Source: a bacterium SCSIO 12844
Lineage (GTDB): Bacteria > Pseudomonadota > Gammaproteobacteria > Francisellales > Francisellaceae
Reading direction: 5' to 3'
DNA: 64,000 nucleotides
Assembly (NCBI GenBank): GCA_024397935.1
Contig: CP073743.1
Location: 1,178,001 to 1,242,000, forward strand
A model generated the notes under the pieces. That model was not told where the DNA came from, did no database searches, and saw only the letters and a program-made list of their open reading frames with translations. How positions within the stretch are numbered: position 1 is the stretch's first letter; each line of letters begins with the position of its first letter. The position numbers were made by a program, and so were the translations under genes. Below, piece by piece: positions 62,598 through 64,000 of this stretch.

Positions 62598-63233
62598 ATG
62601 GCGGTTGCAATGTTATTGAATATCAGAAATTCTAAAACTAAAGTCGGAAAAGATGTTGATTCATCAGTAAAAAACAATTACAAATATATGATTCTTATAA
62701 TGTGGAAGAACAGTATTTTAGTGATGGTCATAAAAATGAATATCGAGTTTTTAAAATAAATGATGGTAAACCAGGAAGTAAAAATATTGGTATATTGGCA
62801 ACTGATAATTTATTTTTTGTTTTTGATTATGATGCTTGCCGTCATGAAGGTAGTGATACATTAGATACGCGTAAATATTAATGGTTGGTTTGCACATGCC
62901 CATGGAGAGCGATTAAAAGGGGCAAATAATCCAATTACCCCACCTAAAGGTGATTGGAATATTAATTTTATGGGACCTTCTGGAAGTACGCTTTTAACAT
63001 CTTTTCATAATGCTAAAGACTTAACAAGTATGAGAACTTTTGGTCAATGGACTAGAGAAGGTAATCAGGTCAAACAGATAATTTGGAAGTCTGCTGGGGG
63101 TAAACTCTCTCAAGAGATGAAAAAGCATGATAAAGCAGATTTTACAGATCCCAAAACAAATATAAAGAAAACATATGACACGATTCAAAGTGATAAAAAG
63201 TTTAATAATTCTAATCACACTACACGACAGTAA
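62598..63233 (+). pseudogene. Decayed tandem copy of the ankyrin protein's N-terminal domain
   Basis: Pieces in three frames match the gene upstream: MLLNIRNSKTKVGKDVDSS, then after a run of six A (near 62670) YNVEEQYFSDGHKNEYRVFK, then after a stop near 62879 GWFAHAHGERLKGANN and GDWNINFMGPSGSTLLTS up to 63233. Two frameshifts and no ankyrin repeats remain, so it is a truncated, broken paralogue. The IS4-type transposase begins 70 bases after it and may have removed the rest. Confidence 0.8.
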
Positions 63234-63303
63234 CGGTGTAACCCATTGATTTTTCATTGTTATCGTTCATTCTTATAATCGCCAAAAAACAAAAAAGAGC
63301 GAT

Positions 63304-64000
63304 ATGATGAAACACATCAATGAATTACAACAGTCACTGAAGCACTATTTTAACTTATCTTTTTGGAATACTGAATGCCTAACTTACTTTATTATTGCCC
63401 TACAGATAATAAATGATGTTAATCTTTCACAAATTGCTAAATGTTTTCCATCAAAAGCATCAACTACGTCATGTTATAGGCGTCTTCAACGTTTTATCAC
63501 AAGGTTTGAAATATCTTTTCTTAGCCTCTGGAAACTAGTCGACACCATTTTCAATTTATCTGATCAAGTCATATTATGCATGGATAGAACTAACTGGAAG
63601 TTTGGCAAGGTACATATTAATTTTCTAATGATTGCTATTGCTTATAAAGGTGTTGCAATTCCTGTGATTTGGTCACTGCTTCCTCAGCGAAAGAGAGGTA
63701 ACTCAAAAGCCATTGATAGGCAGAGACTATTTGATCAACTACTTGAATTTATTCCTGCAACTAGAATTAAAACACTTTTATGTGATCGTGAATTTATTGA
63801 TGGAAATTGGATAGCTTATTTGTCTAGCAAACAAGTTAAATTTGTTATTCGAGCCAAAGGTAATTATCTAGCTTCTAATAAAAAGATTTCAAAATTATTT
63901 CTAACTCTTAAAGCTTCACAAGCAAGAACACTTCATAATACAAAGTGTATAGTAGGCTGCGATTTATATGTTTCAGGACTGCGACTGCCTACAGGTGAAT
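63304..64000 (+). mobile_element. IS4-family transposase (partial, runs off the window)
   Basis: The frame from ATG 63304 is open to the window end (232 codons). CMDRTNWKFGKVHINFLMIA holds the first catalytic Asp in the characteristic D-R-T-N-W setting, and LLCDREFIDGNWIAYL holds the second; the Glu would be past the end. WSLLPQRKRGNSKAIDRQ is also typical of this group. It is on the plus strand after the decayed ankyrin copy. The left inverted repeat should lie between 63234 and 63303; I could not fix it without the other end. Confidence 0.88.

Overview
The window is AT-rich chromosomal DNA of a Gram-negative gammaproteobacterium. Gene content (ubiE-ubiJ-ubiB, skp-lpxD-fabZ-lpxA-lpxB, a short RNA polymerase alpha gene standing alone next to ffh, many small secreted or unknown proteins, ankyrin proteins) points to the Francisella / Fastidiosibacteraceae neighbourhood. 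That placement is inference from gene style, not a database match.

1-9.9 kb is housekeeping: a minus-strand run ubiE-ubiJ-ubiB-HIT-CDP-alcohol phosphatidyltransferase, a plus-strand lipoprotein/VanY-like pair, an MFS carrier with a large loop, rsmB-suhB and trmJ. 10.0-19.7 kb is one tight plus-strand operon for a Trb (P-type) type IV secretion system: trbC-trbD-trbE-(VirB8-like)-trbF-trbG-trbI-(small secreted protein)-trbL-traF-trbB. No coupling protein, relaxase or TrbJ gene is present beside it. 19.7-32.3 kb holds asparaginase, an outer-membrane barrel, the lipid A operon, two transporters, mnmG, a DUF1543 gene and an HD-GYP gene. 32.4-36.7 kb is a compact isonitrile (isocyanide) biosynthesis cluster: PvcA-like synthase, PvcB-like oxygenase and a flavin monooxygenase, with a divergent LysR regulator.

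36.9-40.0 kb holds a serine hydrolase, a gene with an early stop codon and a yghU-type glutathione transferase. 40.1-55.2 kb is accessory DNA that I read as two tandem, related integrative elements at the 3' end of tRNA-Leu(CAA) (55187-55273). The right element has a P4-type integrase next to the tRNA and a tRNA-end duplication at 47789-47810. The left element is an older relic whose left end carries the same ~91-bp terminal repeat. The cargo is defence-like and unknown: a broken Abi_2 gene with an upstream RNA hairpin, HigBA, an orphan HipB, DUF2971, a HEPN-like protein, and duplicated NTF2-fold genes. Two genes (52004-52702 and 53044-53649) each lie between ~50-bp inverted repeats built of TGTTCYA units, an arrangement like gene cassettes.

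55.5-64.0 kb returns to backbone: rpoA (probably a second, non-ribosomal-operon alpha), a Sel1 protein with a degenerate AAA+ domain, ffh and a DUF218 protein. It ends with an ankyrin protein, a decayed tandem copy of its N-terminal domain, and the start of an IS4-family transposase that runs off the window.
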